Assembly: GCA_002205965.3 (NCBI GenBank)
Contig: NADL03000024.1
Span: forward strand, 372,001-436,000
Length of the DNA: 64,000 nt
From: Kappaphycus alvarezii
Taxonomy: Eukaryota; Rhodophyta; Florideophyceae; Gigartinales; Solieriaceae
Direction: 5' to 3'
The notes under the pieces are model-generated. The model did not search any database. It was not told where the DNA came from and was given only the letters and a program-made list of their open reading frames with translations. The position numbers and the translations under genes are program-made. Within the stretch, counting starts at the first letter, position 1, and the number at the start of each line of letters is the position of its first letter. Positions 46,761-57,054 of this stretch are shown here, piece by piece.

Positions 46761-46807
46761 CCATTGAGGCCCGGGTACAGTAGCCGTGGAGGCCCGGTAA
46801 CCGTGGC
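46744..46807 (+). repeat. Triplicated 23-bp unit
   Basis: CGGCCCGGGTACAGTAACCA then TTGA; GGCCCGGGTACAGTAGCCGT then GGA; GGCCCGGTAACCGTGGC. The third unit is shorter. Directly downstream of the zinc-finger-like gene. Confidence 0.85.
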
Positions 46808-47559
46808 TTACTGTAAGCATACCTCAGGCGTTCTGCATTAGCAACCACTAACCTCCCGTCGGTGCTTCCGTACCATCAGTTTCAGCAAGGCTTGGACGAC
46901 GAGCGGTTGATGCGATTTTATCGCGGACGCGAGCCTGGCGACTTGAACTAATGCCGGTCGTACTGCCATGCTGCCTCGACCGGTCCTTAGGGGCGGATAA
47001 CGGTGAGTGCAAGCGAGTATTTCCGGCAGACAGGGTGTCGTGGCGAGCAGTCTTTGTCTTGACTGGAACTGGCCGCGCAATTTCTTGCAAGAGACCGGCT
47101 TGGCTAAGGGCGAAAACGGGCTTCCGCTAGTAGCTTCCTTGGGACGTCTCGTAGGGATCATTTGCACCCATCCCGTGCGTGCAGGGATGAGGCAGGCAGC
47201 TGAAAACACGTCCTACCCAGCGGGGTCGCTGGGCCGGTGTCCGACACCTAGGGACCCTTGCAATGATGTAGGGGTACCTGGCCCATCTTGGTTCGCGCAA
47301 GATGTGGTTAGCGATGAAATCGCGTCCCACCTACAGGGTCTGTAGGGGCCTGGAGTCGACTCCTGAAGAGTGTCCGAAGCTTGTAGCGTAGTCTCCCAGT
47401 GGGAGTCCGACCCGTCCTGTGCGAGCAGTTTATCACCCTTTGGGTACACGGCTGTCATACAAACGCACCACCTTCCGGTAATCACTTTCCGGGGTCCATC
47501 TCGGCGACCTTCTTCCGTAACTTTTTACCTTGAAATGAAGCTCTAATTAACACGTCTTC
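46808..47559. other. Interior of the LTR pair, no gene recognised
   Basis: GC-rich with overlapping frames on both strands up to 124 codons; none carries a motif. This is where pol would be expected next to gag in a complete minus-strand element, and it is not there. Confidence 0.5.
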
Positions 47560-48796
47560 TCATTCCTCCTCAATATATTGACCGGACTGCCACCTCTTCA
47601 TCGTCAACCATCCCCTGCCACCAAATCGGCTCCCGACAAGCGCAAACATCCTCACGTTGTTTTTTACCTCCTCCCGTGGAGCCATTACTTCTCGACTGGG
47701 GCTTTGGACCCCCCAGGCCTTCCTCCTGTGGGCTTTACCACGATAGCGCCGCATCACGCGTTCTTCTTCTTTCAGCAGTCCCTAACCATATGGCCCTTTT
47801 CGTGGCAGTAATAGCAGGTTACTTGAGGGTAGTTATACCCTTCTTCTCACGCGGGACTCCCCTGTATGGCTTGACTGGCTCTTGGACTCGCCGGACACTT
47901 TCCCGACTCGCAGACTGACTACTTCTGCAAGCCTAGAAATGGTACTCACCACGGTGTCGTAGTCCCCTGATACCAGAATTGCTTGCTCCTGGAGACTCGC
48001 GGGCAGACCTGCTTTAAAGCGGTTCACCATGATTTCGTCTGAGATTGGAACATGCAGAGTCATGGAATCAGACCTTAAGCGTTCTCCGAAAGCGGACACC
48101 GTTTCATATTTCTGATTCCATTTAATATTGAAAAACTTTCTTGCAATGTACTTAGCTGCCTTTGTTGCAGTCTAGCTCCAAGTGGTCCCAGAGCTCATCG
48201 GCGTTGGCATTCCAGTATACTCGCCACACTCTCGAATACTCTAGCCGAATCTCTTTCGAATGCACAAGACATAAGGAGCCTCTCGTCACTCTCCTGAACT
48301 GGAAAGTCCTTCAACAGGCGGTATAACGTTCTTTTAGCATCGAAGAAAGAGCTGTCTCCAGCCTCACGACATCGAGAGTTCTCGAGAGAGCTTTTGTATA
48401 TTTTGTGGGCTACGTGTACAGGATAAGTGCCGCGGGAATCCTTCTTTGAATCAATCTAGTCTTCATCTTCTTCGGCCGCCATCTCCGTATGGGCCTCTTC
48501 TGCGTTGGATCCGCAGAATGACTCCTTGGAAGCCCTTTTATCTGTTCAAACTTACTGGTTAGCTGAACTATCTCCTTCATTACAGCTGAAATGCCATTGA
48601 CCGCTCCATGGAGTTCCTCCGTTACCTCAACAGTGCACTGATTGTCTTGTGGCGAGGCTTCGGCGTTGATTTCTACCTCTGCGTGATGCGTATCCGAGTC
48701 TTGAGAAATCGAATATCGTGGATGAAGCTCAGCACCTTCCTGACCTTGGTCCGGATTTTCTGAATGTGGATTCTCTCTGGTTCCCGGGCGAACCAT
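47560..48796 (-). pseudogene. Gag of the LTR-bounded element
   Basis: Minus-strand order: N-terminal acidic/helical part from the ATG at 48796 (MVRPGTRENPHSENPDQGQE), a capsid-like part (TLYRLLKDFPVQESDERLLM near 48320, SAFGERLRSDSMTLHVP, then DEIMVNRFKAGLPASLQEQA) and a zinc knuckle CYYCHEKGHMVRDC (C-x2-C-x4-H-x4-C) at about 47815. This is nucleocapsid order. It is followed by a basic tail to 47560. Shifts lie near 48410, 48100 and 47830. Such gag proteins package the element's RNA. Confidence 0.65.
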
Positions 48797-49163
48797 GCTT
48801 ATTTCTTTAGGCGAAACTTGACCTTCTCAGTCAGCAGGTTGCGGCCCTGGTTCTGACTTTCGACTTTTTCCGAGGACGTCTCCTCTTGAACCGGAGTCTG
48901 ATCGCCTCGTGCGCAAAAACTTCTTTCCGGGAGTCCCCTCCCTTATTATCAGCTTCGAGCCTTGTTTAACGTATCTACGAGAAGTCTAGATCCCGTGAAT
49001 CCGAAAAGTGCCCTTCACGGACGCACCAAGAAGATGTTTTCTTGTAATAAAGCCGGCCTTGCCTTGGACGTTGGATGCCTTCCCAGATTCTTAAGACTCT
49101 CGTACCTTGATTGCACCCTCGCAATGGCTAGCTCGGGTAGTCGTTCCGGTAAAATCGATTTTA

Positions 49164-49388
49164 TGTTACAACTTGACAATGAAGTTGTAAAGCACGGACC
49201 AGGACTGATAGTAACACAATCACTGATGCCTGTCTGGACCTGGAGACCAGGTCAGGGGCGCTTTATATAGACCTTTGCGGGGCTCTAAATGCAAACTAGG
49301 TACGTGGCTGACAGAATACTACTGTACGTGAATATGCACTTTGCTGACAATACACGTGTACGTGCCACGTACTAATTGAACCCTAACA
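49164..49388 (-). repeat. Right LTR of the gag-only element
   Basis: Matches 43542-43765 apart from one extra T in CGCTTTATATAG. Followed by the AGTAC duplication, which overlaps the last A of the LTR. Confidence 0.9.
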
Positions 49389-49463
49389 GTACTGTACAGT
49401 GGTGAAAATAAAGATACGGCAGGTCGGTTTCTTAAAGGGGCAAAATTTTGGGAAATTTACTCA

Positions 49464-49496
49464 GTCGGTGTACACTCAAGATAACTAATGAATAAA
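49464..49496 (+). repeat. Tail motif of the non-LTR family
   Basis: CAGTCGGTGTACACTCAAGA followed by TAACTAATGAATAAAG, a shortened version of the tail motif at 53219-53258. It lies between the LTR element and the hAT terminus. Confidence 0.4.
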
Positions 49497-49567
49497 GATT
49501 TCTCGCTCTTACAGTAGTTGGAAATTAAGAAATGTCATTGCCTGCCGGGTTACGCATTCGTTCAAAC

Positions 49568-52047
49568 CAGGGTTGGGGGAAACGTGTCACTGAAAGGTAC
49601 ATGGACAGGTACATGTACAGGTATATTAGACATGTACCTTCCGAAAATTTGCTAAAAATCTCAAAAACGGTACGTGATATGTACCCCGGTACATGTTATT
49701 TTCGAAACACTGTAATGTACCGATGCCTGCCCGGAGCTCGAAAAATATTGTAACGTATCGTTACATGTACCGGCCAAAATGGTCGTTTTTGGCAAAATGG
49801 TCGGTACATACAGACGTATCTTCGACAGTGCTGCCATACTTTCGACTTCATTGCCCCTTCCATTCACAAAATGAATCCCCCACAACCGGAAGGACGACTC
49901 AATGATGACGAAGTAAACAAGGTCCCGAGCTCACTTTCTGCAAATGAAATTCTCAGAATCGCTCAAAAGACGTTGTCGACAAACAAGAAGTCTGGAAAAA
50001 AGGCAATTCTCTGGGGCTTTTACACAAAGCATGACAATAACACGTATGCTTGTATTGTTTGCAGCAAAATAAGCGGAGCGTAAAGGACTTCTGAAGTTTC
50101 AGAGCAACATGGGTACTAACGCACTACGAAGGCACTTGAGGGAAAATCACAAGGACCTTTTCAAGCAGTTCGAAGAATCCCAAACATCTACCGAGCCCCT
50201 AAGAAGAAGCAGAAGAAACTTCAGACTTATCTTGATACCCATCAGAAATACAATCCCACCTCAGATACTGCAGTGGAAGCAAACAAACGATTGATTTTGT
50301 TAATAGCAAAGGCAGGACTTCCCTTTTCGTTGGTTGATCATCCAGACTTCCGGAGATATGTTCACTTCTTGAACCCACGTGTATCGATCCCAGACAGGAA
50401 AAATTAGCTGATAAGCACATTCCGGCGTTTTCGAAGAAAGTGGAATTGGATCTCGTGATGCCACAGTTATCAAAATTGGACTCCGTTTCGATCTCATTTG
50501 ATCTATGGATGAGTCGAGGATGCGAAGACATATTTGACTTGATCGCACATGGAGTCGATGGAAACTTCAAGCAGACAAGAGTTCACCTAGCACTTATTCA
50601 ATGTAACAGTACAAGAGGTGAATCTCTACACGATCTTCTGGTTGAGCAGCTGGAAAAGTTTGGAATTAGGGACAAAGTTTTCGCGTGTGTCAAGGATGGG
50701 GGTGCGAATTTGAGGGCATGCACGAACATTATAAGGTCATCTACCTCTTTCAGTGCAGCGGAAATTGGAAGTTGTTTCAGTGGAGTTTGCTTTGCCCATA
50801 TCATTTCTGGGACATGCAATGCAGCTTTATCTAACAATGTGACAGACGGCCTACCGCTCATTGATTTTCGCAAAGTGCAATCCGCTTTGCAGAAGTGCAT
50901 AACTTGGACAAAGAAATCTTCGAAAGGGCGCAAGGAATGGATTGAAGCTTGCAAATATTTGGATGTCAATCCCAGACTCATGCCGACCCCAGTCAAGACT
51001 AGGTTTGTCAGTGTTCTGGTGATGTTTCGAATGATGCTCTCGTACAAAGAAGTTGTTCGCAAATGTTTTGGAACTCAAGCTGATCGTAATCTGCGCAACC
51101 GAGTACCAAGTCCTGAAACATGGGACATTGTTCAATGTGTTGTCGAAACACTTGAACAACTTGTGTTTTCCTGCCTTCAGAGCCAGAAGAAGACGTGGAC
51201 CGTCAGTGAGGCTGTTGCACATATTGCAAGTGTGTATTTGAAGTTTAAGAACAACTGCAAGACTATAGTTCCTGTGGCTTCAGATGATTTTGACGCACAG
51301 TTAAGTATGCTTAAGGCCAAAATGTCCTCTTCTGTGGTTGAATCACTTAGCAATGTGTTGGATCCGTTCTTCGAAATAACTCCATTGAATGGCGCCTATG
51401 TGCATCATTATCTTGCTGTGGTTTTCGATCCTGAGTTTAAGGATCTGAAGTCTACTCTTATGCGTCTACATCAGAGTGATCCAGGCAATGCGCGATCACT
51501 AGCAAAAAACTATGATGAAAAAATAATAGTACCTCTTATGGTAAGCATGAGGGAACAAAAAGAATCTGACTCGGTTCTGGATGTGGACGAGGCAGGAGAC
51601 ACTAATTCAAAAGCCAAGACAGGGGAAATAGAAGACTGCTTTTTGAGTAACGCAGATTCAGATGATACGGATGCTATTGTTAAGTCTATGGTTTCCGAAC
51701 TTCGCTTGTTTCGATCAGAGCCCTTCACGAAAGGAACTGACAAGTACAGCTGGTTATTGAAGAAGCAATCTTTGTTTCCGACAGTTGCAAAGCTTTGTCA
51801 ATTCTTTTTGGGTATTCCGGCGACTCAAATTGAAAATGAACGCATATTCAGCTTGGCGGGTAGAATTTGTAGTCCACTTCGTAACAGAATCACAACTGAC
51901 AACATCAATAATGTTGTCACAATTTCAAAGAACTATGATGAAGATTTTGATGTTTATAATCATGTTAAGTCAATGGAAGAGTTTAGTGACTATCTTTTGA
52001 AGATAGAAGATAATGCTTTAGATGACAAAAATACTGATGATGAGTAA
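49568..52047 (+). mobile_element. hAT transposon, 3' end not found
   Basis: The left end reads CAGGGTTGGGGGAAACGTG, a hAT-like CAGGG terminus. It is followed for 200 bp by many GGTACATG/CATGTACC units in both orientations, which look like subterminal transposase-binding repeats. The transposase gene follows. The matching inverted terminus was not seen after 52047, where within about 100 bp non-LTR element sequence begins; the right end is probably deleted. Confidence 0.75.
49871..52047 (+). CDS. hAT transposase (BED finger plus hAT dimerisation domain)
   Basis: Cut-and-paste transposase acting in the nucleus. The ATG at 49871 gives MNPPQPEGRLNDDEVNKVPS, then a BED-type finger with YACIVC and GTNALRRHLRENH (C-x2-C...H-x5-H). 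The catalytic RNase H-like core starts LDSVSISFDLWMSRGCEDIF (first Asp), followed by FACVKDGGANLRACTN. The C-terminal dimerisation domain has KKQSLFPTVAKLCQFFLGIP with ATQIENERIFSLAG (catalytic Glu region) and PLRNRITTDNINNVV. From 50440 to 52047 the frame is open for 535 codons, the longest in the window. Upstream, three single-base shifts (near 50080, 50205 and an A-run at 50405) separate the BED part. Total about 725 residues, normal for hAT. If the shifts are errors, this is an intact transposase. Confidence 0.88.
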
Positions 52048-52149
52048 AAGAAGTGCTTAGCCCGAAATCCCTATTGCATAGTTCCCGGTACTGACATCTG
52101 GCCATTAACAATGAGTGACGTTTAATTTCTAATCCTCGCCTTTGGAACC

Positions 52150-53258
52150 TTGGCTACGAAAGCTATTTCCATTGCCAGGATGGGAAAGATATAGCTCCAG
52201 GTAAAACCAAGGCGGGTCCTCAGACTAGAATTAAACTCCAAACGACAACCTACAACCTCTGGAACGACGTTCCCAGCTATACAGCTCACCGTCCCGAAGC
52301 CACACGTCGTCAGATACGCGGTCTAGGTTTTCCGTACTCCGAGGCCGCTGCGTTTCTACAAGCGCATCCGACTATTGCGACCAAAGTCTCTGATCCCATT
52401 GGAGCATCATGCTCCGTCGCCACCTCGGTCTTCTAGTATACACGGACTCGATTCCGCTGAAGTGTCATCACTGCCAGCAGACGTTAGATCTGTATGGAGT
52501 CCATGCGGCTGACCTCTGCCCCTCGGTGTTTGGCCGCCTAAACCGGCATAACTCCATCCGTAACGCCCTCGCATATCATATATTCCGCGCTGTGGATTTG
52601 GACTACAAGTTCGAAGTCCCTCTGTTAATTCCTGAACTGATTTTAGGCCTGCAGGCCTCCTCGTGCAACCCCGGCCCCTGCCATCGGCCCCAAGCAAAGG
52701 CCAATTGCCTGTGATGTTACTATTGCCTCGCCGTTCAAACAGGCATCTGTCAAGAAAGCAACGAAAGCCGCCGCAGGCGCCGCTACGCAAGCGTACCGCA
52801 ACAAGGTCCAGGACCTCGAGCGTAAGCTCTCTAGGAAAACGTTTGGGTGTTTTACTGTTGGAAGATATTTCCGACCTATCCCATGGTTTTCCAGACAACC
52901 GCAATCGACTCAAAAAGGGTATACCTACAGCGTCTAGGTGCCTGTATTATCACATGGCAACCGTCACGCCGGCTGAATTTCACATTCCAACCGCTTGCTT
53001 TCGACTCCCTTGGAGTGGCGTCCCCAGCCACTGCACTGTTTCTGGAAACGTTCATTCCCCGGATTGCGACCAGATATCACACCTCTGATGCCACTGTCCG
53101 CTCGTGAATCTATCAGCGCATCAGCTGTGTTCTGTGGTCCTCGGTGGCTATGGCCATCATTTCCCGTGCCCCACTGCACGTAACCGATGTTCACCATCCA
53201 CTTAGTTCTTAACCAATAGTCGGTCAGTGAGTGTACACTCCAGAAACATTACGAGTAA
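52150..53258 (+). mobile_element. 3' part of an endonuclease non-LTR element
   Basis: Plus-strand relative of 9500-8572. AHRPEATRRQIRGLGFPYSE and AAAFLQAHPTIATKVSD match the region before the zinc knuckle. LKCHHCQQTLDLYGVHAADL then CPSVFGRLNRHNSIRNA is the knuckle itself. IACDVTIASPFK lies near 52720, the ERKLS motif follows, and FQPLAFDSLGVASPATALFL leads to the C-terminus. The RPD part of the endonuclease is out of frame. The 3' tail contains GTCGGTCAGTGAGTGTACAC at 53219. 5'-truncated, as usual for this class. Confidence 0.8.
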
Positions 53259-53469
53259 AATATTATTACTATTTGGTGTATTTGCGAAGAAATTAAGTAC
53301 ATGATTCAAAGCTTGGCACACGTACAAAACGTGTAAACATACGTCTGACACAGAAAGAAAACTGAGTTCAATATGTAAGAAAATAGATACTTTACGTGCT
53401 TTATCAACAGACTACGGAAGTGCAGCGTACGGGGCCACTCAACTTGACTGAATGATAATTTTTATTCAT

Positions 53470-53745
53470 CTGACATTTCGATTGTGCTATGCCTGACCGC
53501 CGATTACGATTAGGATCTGATTAAATAATCCACATCGGCCACGTGCCGTGGAGCGCGCGAGTTCATGGCCATCGCTACCGACGACCACACTGTATGATGC
53601 AGCTTAACCGTTGATATAGGCATGTGCGGAAGATATTGGGAGAGACGTGACATTTTTCGCAGCTCGGTCGATTAAACGTTCAAGGAAACGGATGGTAGCA
53701 GAGCATGCAGCACCTAGCGAGTCAAAAGCGAGGGCTTGACAGCAG
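53470..53745 (-). mobile_element. 3' fragment of an endonuclease non-LTR element
   Basis: The minus strand reads ALAFDSLGAACSATIRFLER from about 53735 and continues to the GGCCACGTG-containing tail (about 53535), matching 8870-8572 and the end of 52150-53258. Only the last about 60 codons and the tail remain. Confidence 0.7.
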
Positions 53746-53831
53746 AAGAACGGTACAATCAAGCAAAGTTTAAGAGAAATTCACGAGCTCTGCTGGGTAG
53801 AGAGTCGTTGCACACGATGAAAGTGTGAGTG

Positions 53832-53960
53832 GTTGAGTAGAAGGAGTAGAATGGGAATGGCTAAAGGTAAAATGACAAGGGGGACAGTGTGAAAGTGTGG
53901 GTGGGTTGAGTAGAAGGAGTAGAATGGGAATGGCTAAAGGTAAAATGACAAGGGGGACAA
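53832..53960 (+). repeat. Two-copy tandem repeat, 73-bp period
   Basis: A 56-bp unit beginning GGTTGAGTAGAAGGAGTAGA and ending ACAAGGGGGACA occurs at 53832-53887 and 53905-53960 without difference. The 17 bp between are GTGTGAAAGTGTGGGTG-like and resemble the sequence before the first unit. Confidence 0.9.
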
Positions 53961-54178
53961 GTGGGGCACGAAGGGAGAAACAGAAAAGTGAAAGGGTGCT
54001 ACCAAGTTCTGAGTTCACACTCAACCCAACTCGGCAAAAGGAAATAATTCAATACTTAACTTGCTACCCAACCCTAACCCTTCGCAACTTTTCTCAATTA
54101 AAAAGGATTTTAGCAAGCGCTACTCATCGTTAGATCCTTTGAATATATGATTCGTATGATGAAAGTACTAATAATTAC

Positions 54179-54544
54179 TCAATAATTACTACTTACTTGC
54201 ACTTTCCGTATCTCCAAGGTGTTTTTTGCCTTACGACTGCGGAATTCAAAGAATCCATCACAAAAATTTACCAGAGTGCACGGTGGCTCTTTCCAATCAT
54301 AATTTTCACTGGCATCTTCGCTTGTGAAAATTTCTTCCCCAGCCACAAACTCCTCAAATGACAACAATGCATGAAAGTACTCCTCATTCTCATCCTGAGA
54401 TGCTTCCACTGCCTTTAACTCAACCAAATTAGTGATAGAGTCCCCAAAGTCCAAAGCAAGATTCTTCCTTTCTTCATCAGATATTTCTTCTACCTTGGCT
54501 ATGTTTTTTCTCACTTTATTTGCTGCCATGAATGTGACAACCAT
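54179..54544 (-). CDS. Small acidic hypothetical protein
   Basis: 121 codons from ATG 54544 to the stop at 54179: MVVTFMAANKVRKNIAKVEE, then ISDEERKNLALDFGDSI, ELKAVEASQDENEEYFHALL and APLV-free acidic stretches ending RKVQVSSNY. Composition is that of a real protein (acidic, alpha-helical) and distinct from the C-rich shadow frames elsewhere. No family recognised. Upstream (54774-54547) another frame may continue it after a shift. It could be part of a transposon ORF. Confidence 0.35.
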   Translation of the reverse strand: MVVTFMAANKVRKNIAKVEEISDEERKNLALDFGDSITNLVELKAVEASQDENEEYFHALLSFEEFVAGEEIFTSEDASENYDWKEPPCTLVNFCDGFFEFRSRKAKNTLEIRKVQVSSNY

Positions 54545-54963
54545 TCCTACCTTTGGTTTGACAATAACCCGTGTCGGCCGGAGAGGTGCGCAAAATGGAT
54601 TTGTACAGATGGAGGGGTGTTCACGGGCGCGACATCCTTGGCGGGAGAAACGTCGAGTGGCTGAAGATGCGGCTGAAGAGAAGTCCTTATTGGAGAAGCG
54701 GCGAGAGGATGAAATAATGGGAGTGAAGAAAGGGGAATTTCAAGGGTGGAAAGATGCGGAAATGGGTGGTTCAAGGTGGGACGGCTAACAAAAATCCCGT
54801 GATAGGATGACTATATATGCTGTTTAGCAGAAAAACAACTTGGCTTGTGGTATTTTAGCATAAAAATATGGTAGTGGTGGGCCGGCGTAGTAAGAAAATG
54901 AAAATAGGGGCAATCAGGGGTAAAAGAGGGGGAGTGTGACATGCGATAACGTAGAAAACGAGC
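54545..54963. other. Spacer, no gene recognised
   Basis: Purine-rich on plus (54600-54790). A 75-codon minus frame lies directly upstream of the small acidic gene and may belong to it. Nothing else is visible. Confidence 0.4.
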
Positions 54964-55640
54964 TTATTTGCGCAGGACAGCAATGATATGAAAAAGTGTC
55001 ACGTCTATGGGCTGGACATGATTCAAAATTATAATTCGTGCACACATGAAAGGGCTGAAACTGGAATCAAAGGTCGCGTTATCGCGTGACGGGCCCATGG
55101 AAGGGGAGACCATTCGCCTGGACATCTCGTGTTCCAACTTATCAATCTTCCGGCAATATCCTTGGGCAGCGGCGCCACCAGCGACTCGAGTCGAACTTTC
55201 GGCGGCGGACAACGTAAACGGCGATGTAATGACAACGTCACATGCGAATGGTTTCTCACGGGGTTCAGTGGGGGAAGCAGGAGGATCTACAATGATATCC
55301 CTGGGCCGATGTTCGGAATCATGGATGAGGTCAGGAACCTCGAGCTGGATGCCCAAACCAGTGGTTCGGAAAAGGTGATAGGAGATTGCGTTCCGAATGG
55401 AGTCATGCCGGTGTCGACACTAGCTTTGAAGGGAAGGCAAAAATCTGCGTGTTGCGGACTACGAATAATCGCTGAAGCTGCCCACGTGGACCAAACGGCT
55501 TGGCTCAGCTTCTGATGATGCCGAAGTGACACATTTGCCTTAATGCTTCGTACACGGGCCGCGATGACAGCCGAACATTCGTCTTTCACTCTAGATGTGG
55601 TCACCAACGGGAATCCTAGGGAGCCAATGGCTAGCGGGAA
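54964..55640 (-). mobile_element. Third diverged relic of the endonuclease non-LTR family
   Basis: The minus strand reads HDSIRNAISYHLFRTTGLGI, QLEVPDLIHDSEHRPRDIIV (RPxD of the endonuclease), KPFACDVVITSPF (second Asp block), AAAQGYCRKIDKLEHEMSRR. This matches LVPGTELRPADILV, ARPIACDVTIVSPF and NKVTDLERKLSRR of the element at 8720. It is more diverged than the copies at 9 and 52 kb, so the family has several ages of insertion here. 5'-truncated; the zinc knuckle is only partly readable near 55430. Confidence 0.75.
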
Positions 55641-56258
55641 CAAACTGCAATCTGAGTTGCGGGCGTCCAAGTGAAGCTTGGCCAGGAATGGCGGCGATTT
55701 TGGTTGCAAATTACCTCAGATTTCGTCGTTCCGCAGCATTGGCTGCAGCGCGCGCTTCCAGGGATCCCTTGGAAAGGAAGCACTGTTGGAAAGGTGAGGA
55801 GACTGTGATGTCATGAGCATCCTGGAGAGGAGGACTAGGGTTTTCCCGAGAGGAAGTCTAGTGAACGAGGATGTCGGCAGATCGGGCGTCCAGACCAGGA
55901 GGTAAGCATGGGACTTCGTAGTGAACACCGGCTCGAGCGGCACTGCATAGGTCTTCGCCGAGCACTTTTGCCACTGCTTCGTGGCATTTCTTCTAACCGA
56001 AACCTTTGTTGCATAGGTCAGCGACATGGTCGTCGAAGCGTTCTATAGGATTCTTGCATTTCCCGCAAAGGAGCGGGGTACTTTAATCGAAGACGGGAAC
56101 TCCGAAGTGGAGACGCAGCACTACAGACCACACGTCATCGTAGAAAATGGATGGTTTTGACAAATCAGGTGGCAAATACTCACTGAAAGGCACGCCGCAG
56201 CGGCATAAATGTCCAATGATGCTTGCCCGATGGCCGGACTCCAGCCCATTTTTTACAG
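55641..56258. other. Spacer before copia element; no gene recognised
   Basis: A 103-codon minus frame (55716-56027) opens with ATG but carries no motif. It may be upstream remnant of the non-LTR relic. Confidence 0.4.
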
Positions 56259-56370
56259 TGACCCGTTACAAAGCAACCAAGACAGGCTGTCGCTCACAAC
56301 AAGGTATATAAACAACGGACGACGAGTGACTAGACAAGAAGTAAAATAAATCACGGCCTACGTTCCGTCA
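56259..56370 (+). repeat. 5' LTR, 112 bp
   Basis: From TGACCCGTTACAAAGC to CTACGTTCCGTCA. Contains the TATA-like GGTATATAAACAAC. Matches 62122-62230 with about ten differences. Confidence 0.8.
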
Positions 56371-57054
56371 GGTTATCAGCAAAGCTACCTAACCTATCGA
56401 TACTACATTCACCAAGTCACTAGACTAAACACACAGGGCCTCACTGGTAATCAATCACAGATTCAGCACCGTCAATATAGCCTCACTGCTATCAGTTCGC
56501 ACCGCCCGCGAACAAAAACGGTCAGAACAAGCCCCCTTCGCCGACCTCAAGTTTGATCTCCTCAGGTATTCTAAATTGGCAGAACAAGTGTTATAAAAGC
56601 ACGTGTAAACAGATGCATATACTTATGCATCTGCGTACAGAAGAGCAATTTGTCCTTCTATATTTTTACAAGATCATTGCACATGAACGCTGGACAGCAC
56701 GATAAGCTTGGTTGTCTTCGTTTTTAAATTAGATTTTTAATTATAGCTCTACACTATATAAGCGATTTTCATAACTGTCTAGTAAGTTTGAGTCAAGTAA
56801 GGACGATAAAAACCAATTTTCCTTGGTGAGCTAAATCCCGACTAATACCATCGAACTAACTAAGACCGGTACTGAAAAATTCTACACTTGCAGTATCTTG
56901 AGATCCAATTTACGACTAACATCGCAGATTTCATCGCTATTCGTGTACCCAAGTACAAGAACAAGAAAAACAGTATCAGGAAACCCCACAACGACAACCA
57001 CCAATATATCCAAGCTAAACATACAGCCCACCGCAAGACTCAACAGAGCCAACT

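Larger units (their letters stand above)
43537..49392 (-). mobile_element. LTR-bounded element with gag but no pol
   Basis: Two direct repeats of about 224 bp, differing by a single T in an eye comparison, flank 5.4 kb. The outer flanks share AGTAC (43537-43541 and 49388-49392), a 5-bp target duplication. The restored target lies within GTACTGTAC. Near identity of the LTRs means recent insertion. The interior has a gag gene on the minus strand near the right LTR (48796-47560), which sets the orientation, but no protease, RT or integrase motif. Instead it holds a zinc-finger-like gene on plus and a relative of unknown gene A. No primer site or polypurine tract was recognised. It is probably a non-autonomous, large-derivative element moved by another family. 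Confidence 0.7.

Noticed and set aside
46585-46767. bZIP-like C-terminus for the zinc-finger gene (NRFTRMRAELLHRERDALQW)
   Set aside because: Helical and Leu-bearing, but no basic region in the same frame upstream.
49597-49765. GGTACATG repeats as a CRISPR or satellite array
   Set aside because: Irregular spacing and both orientations, confined to the hAT end; subterminal repeats explain them better.
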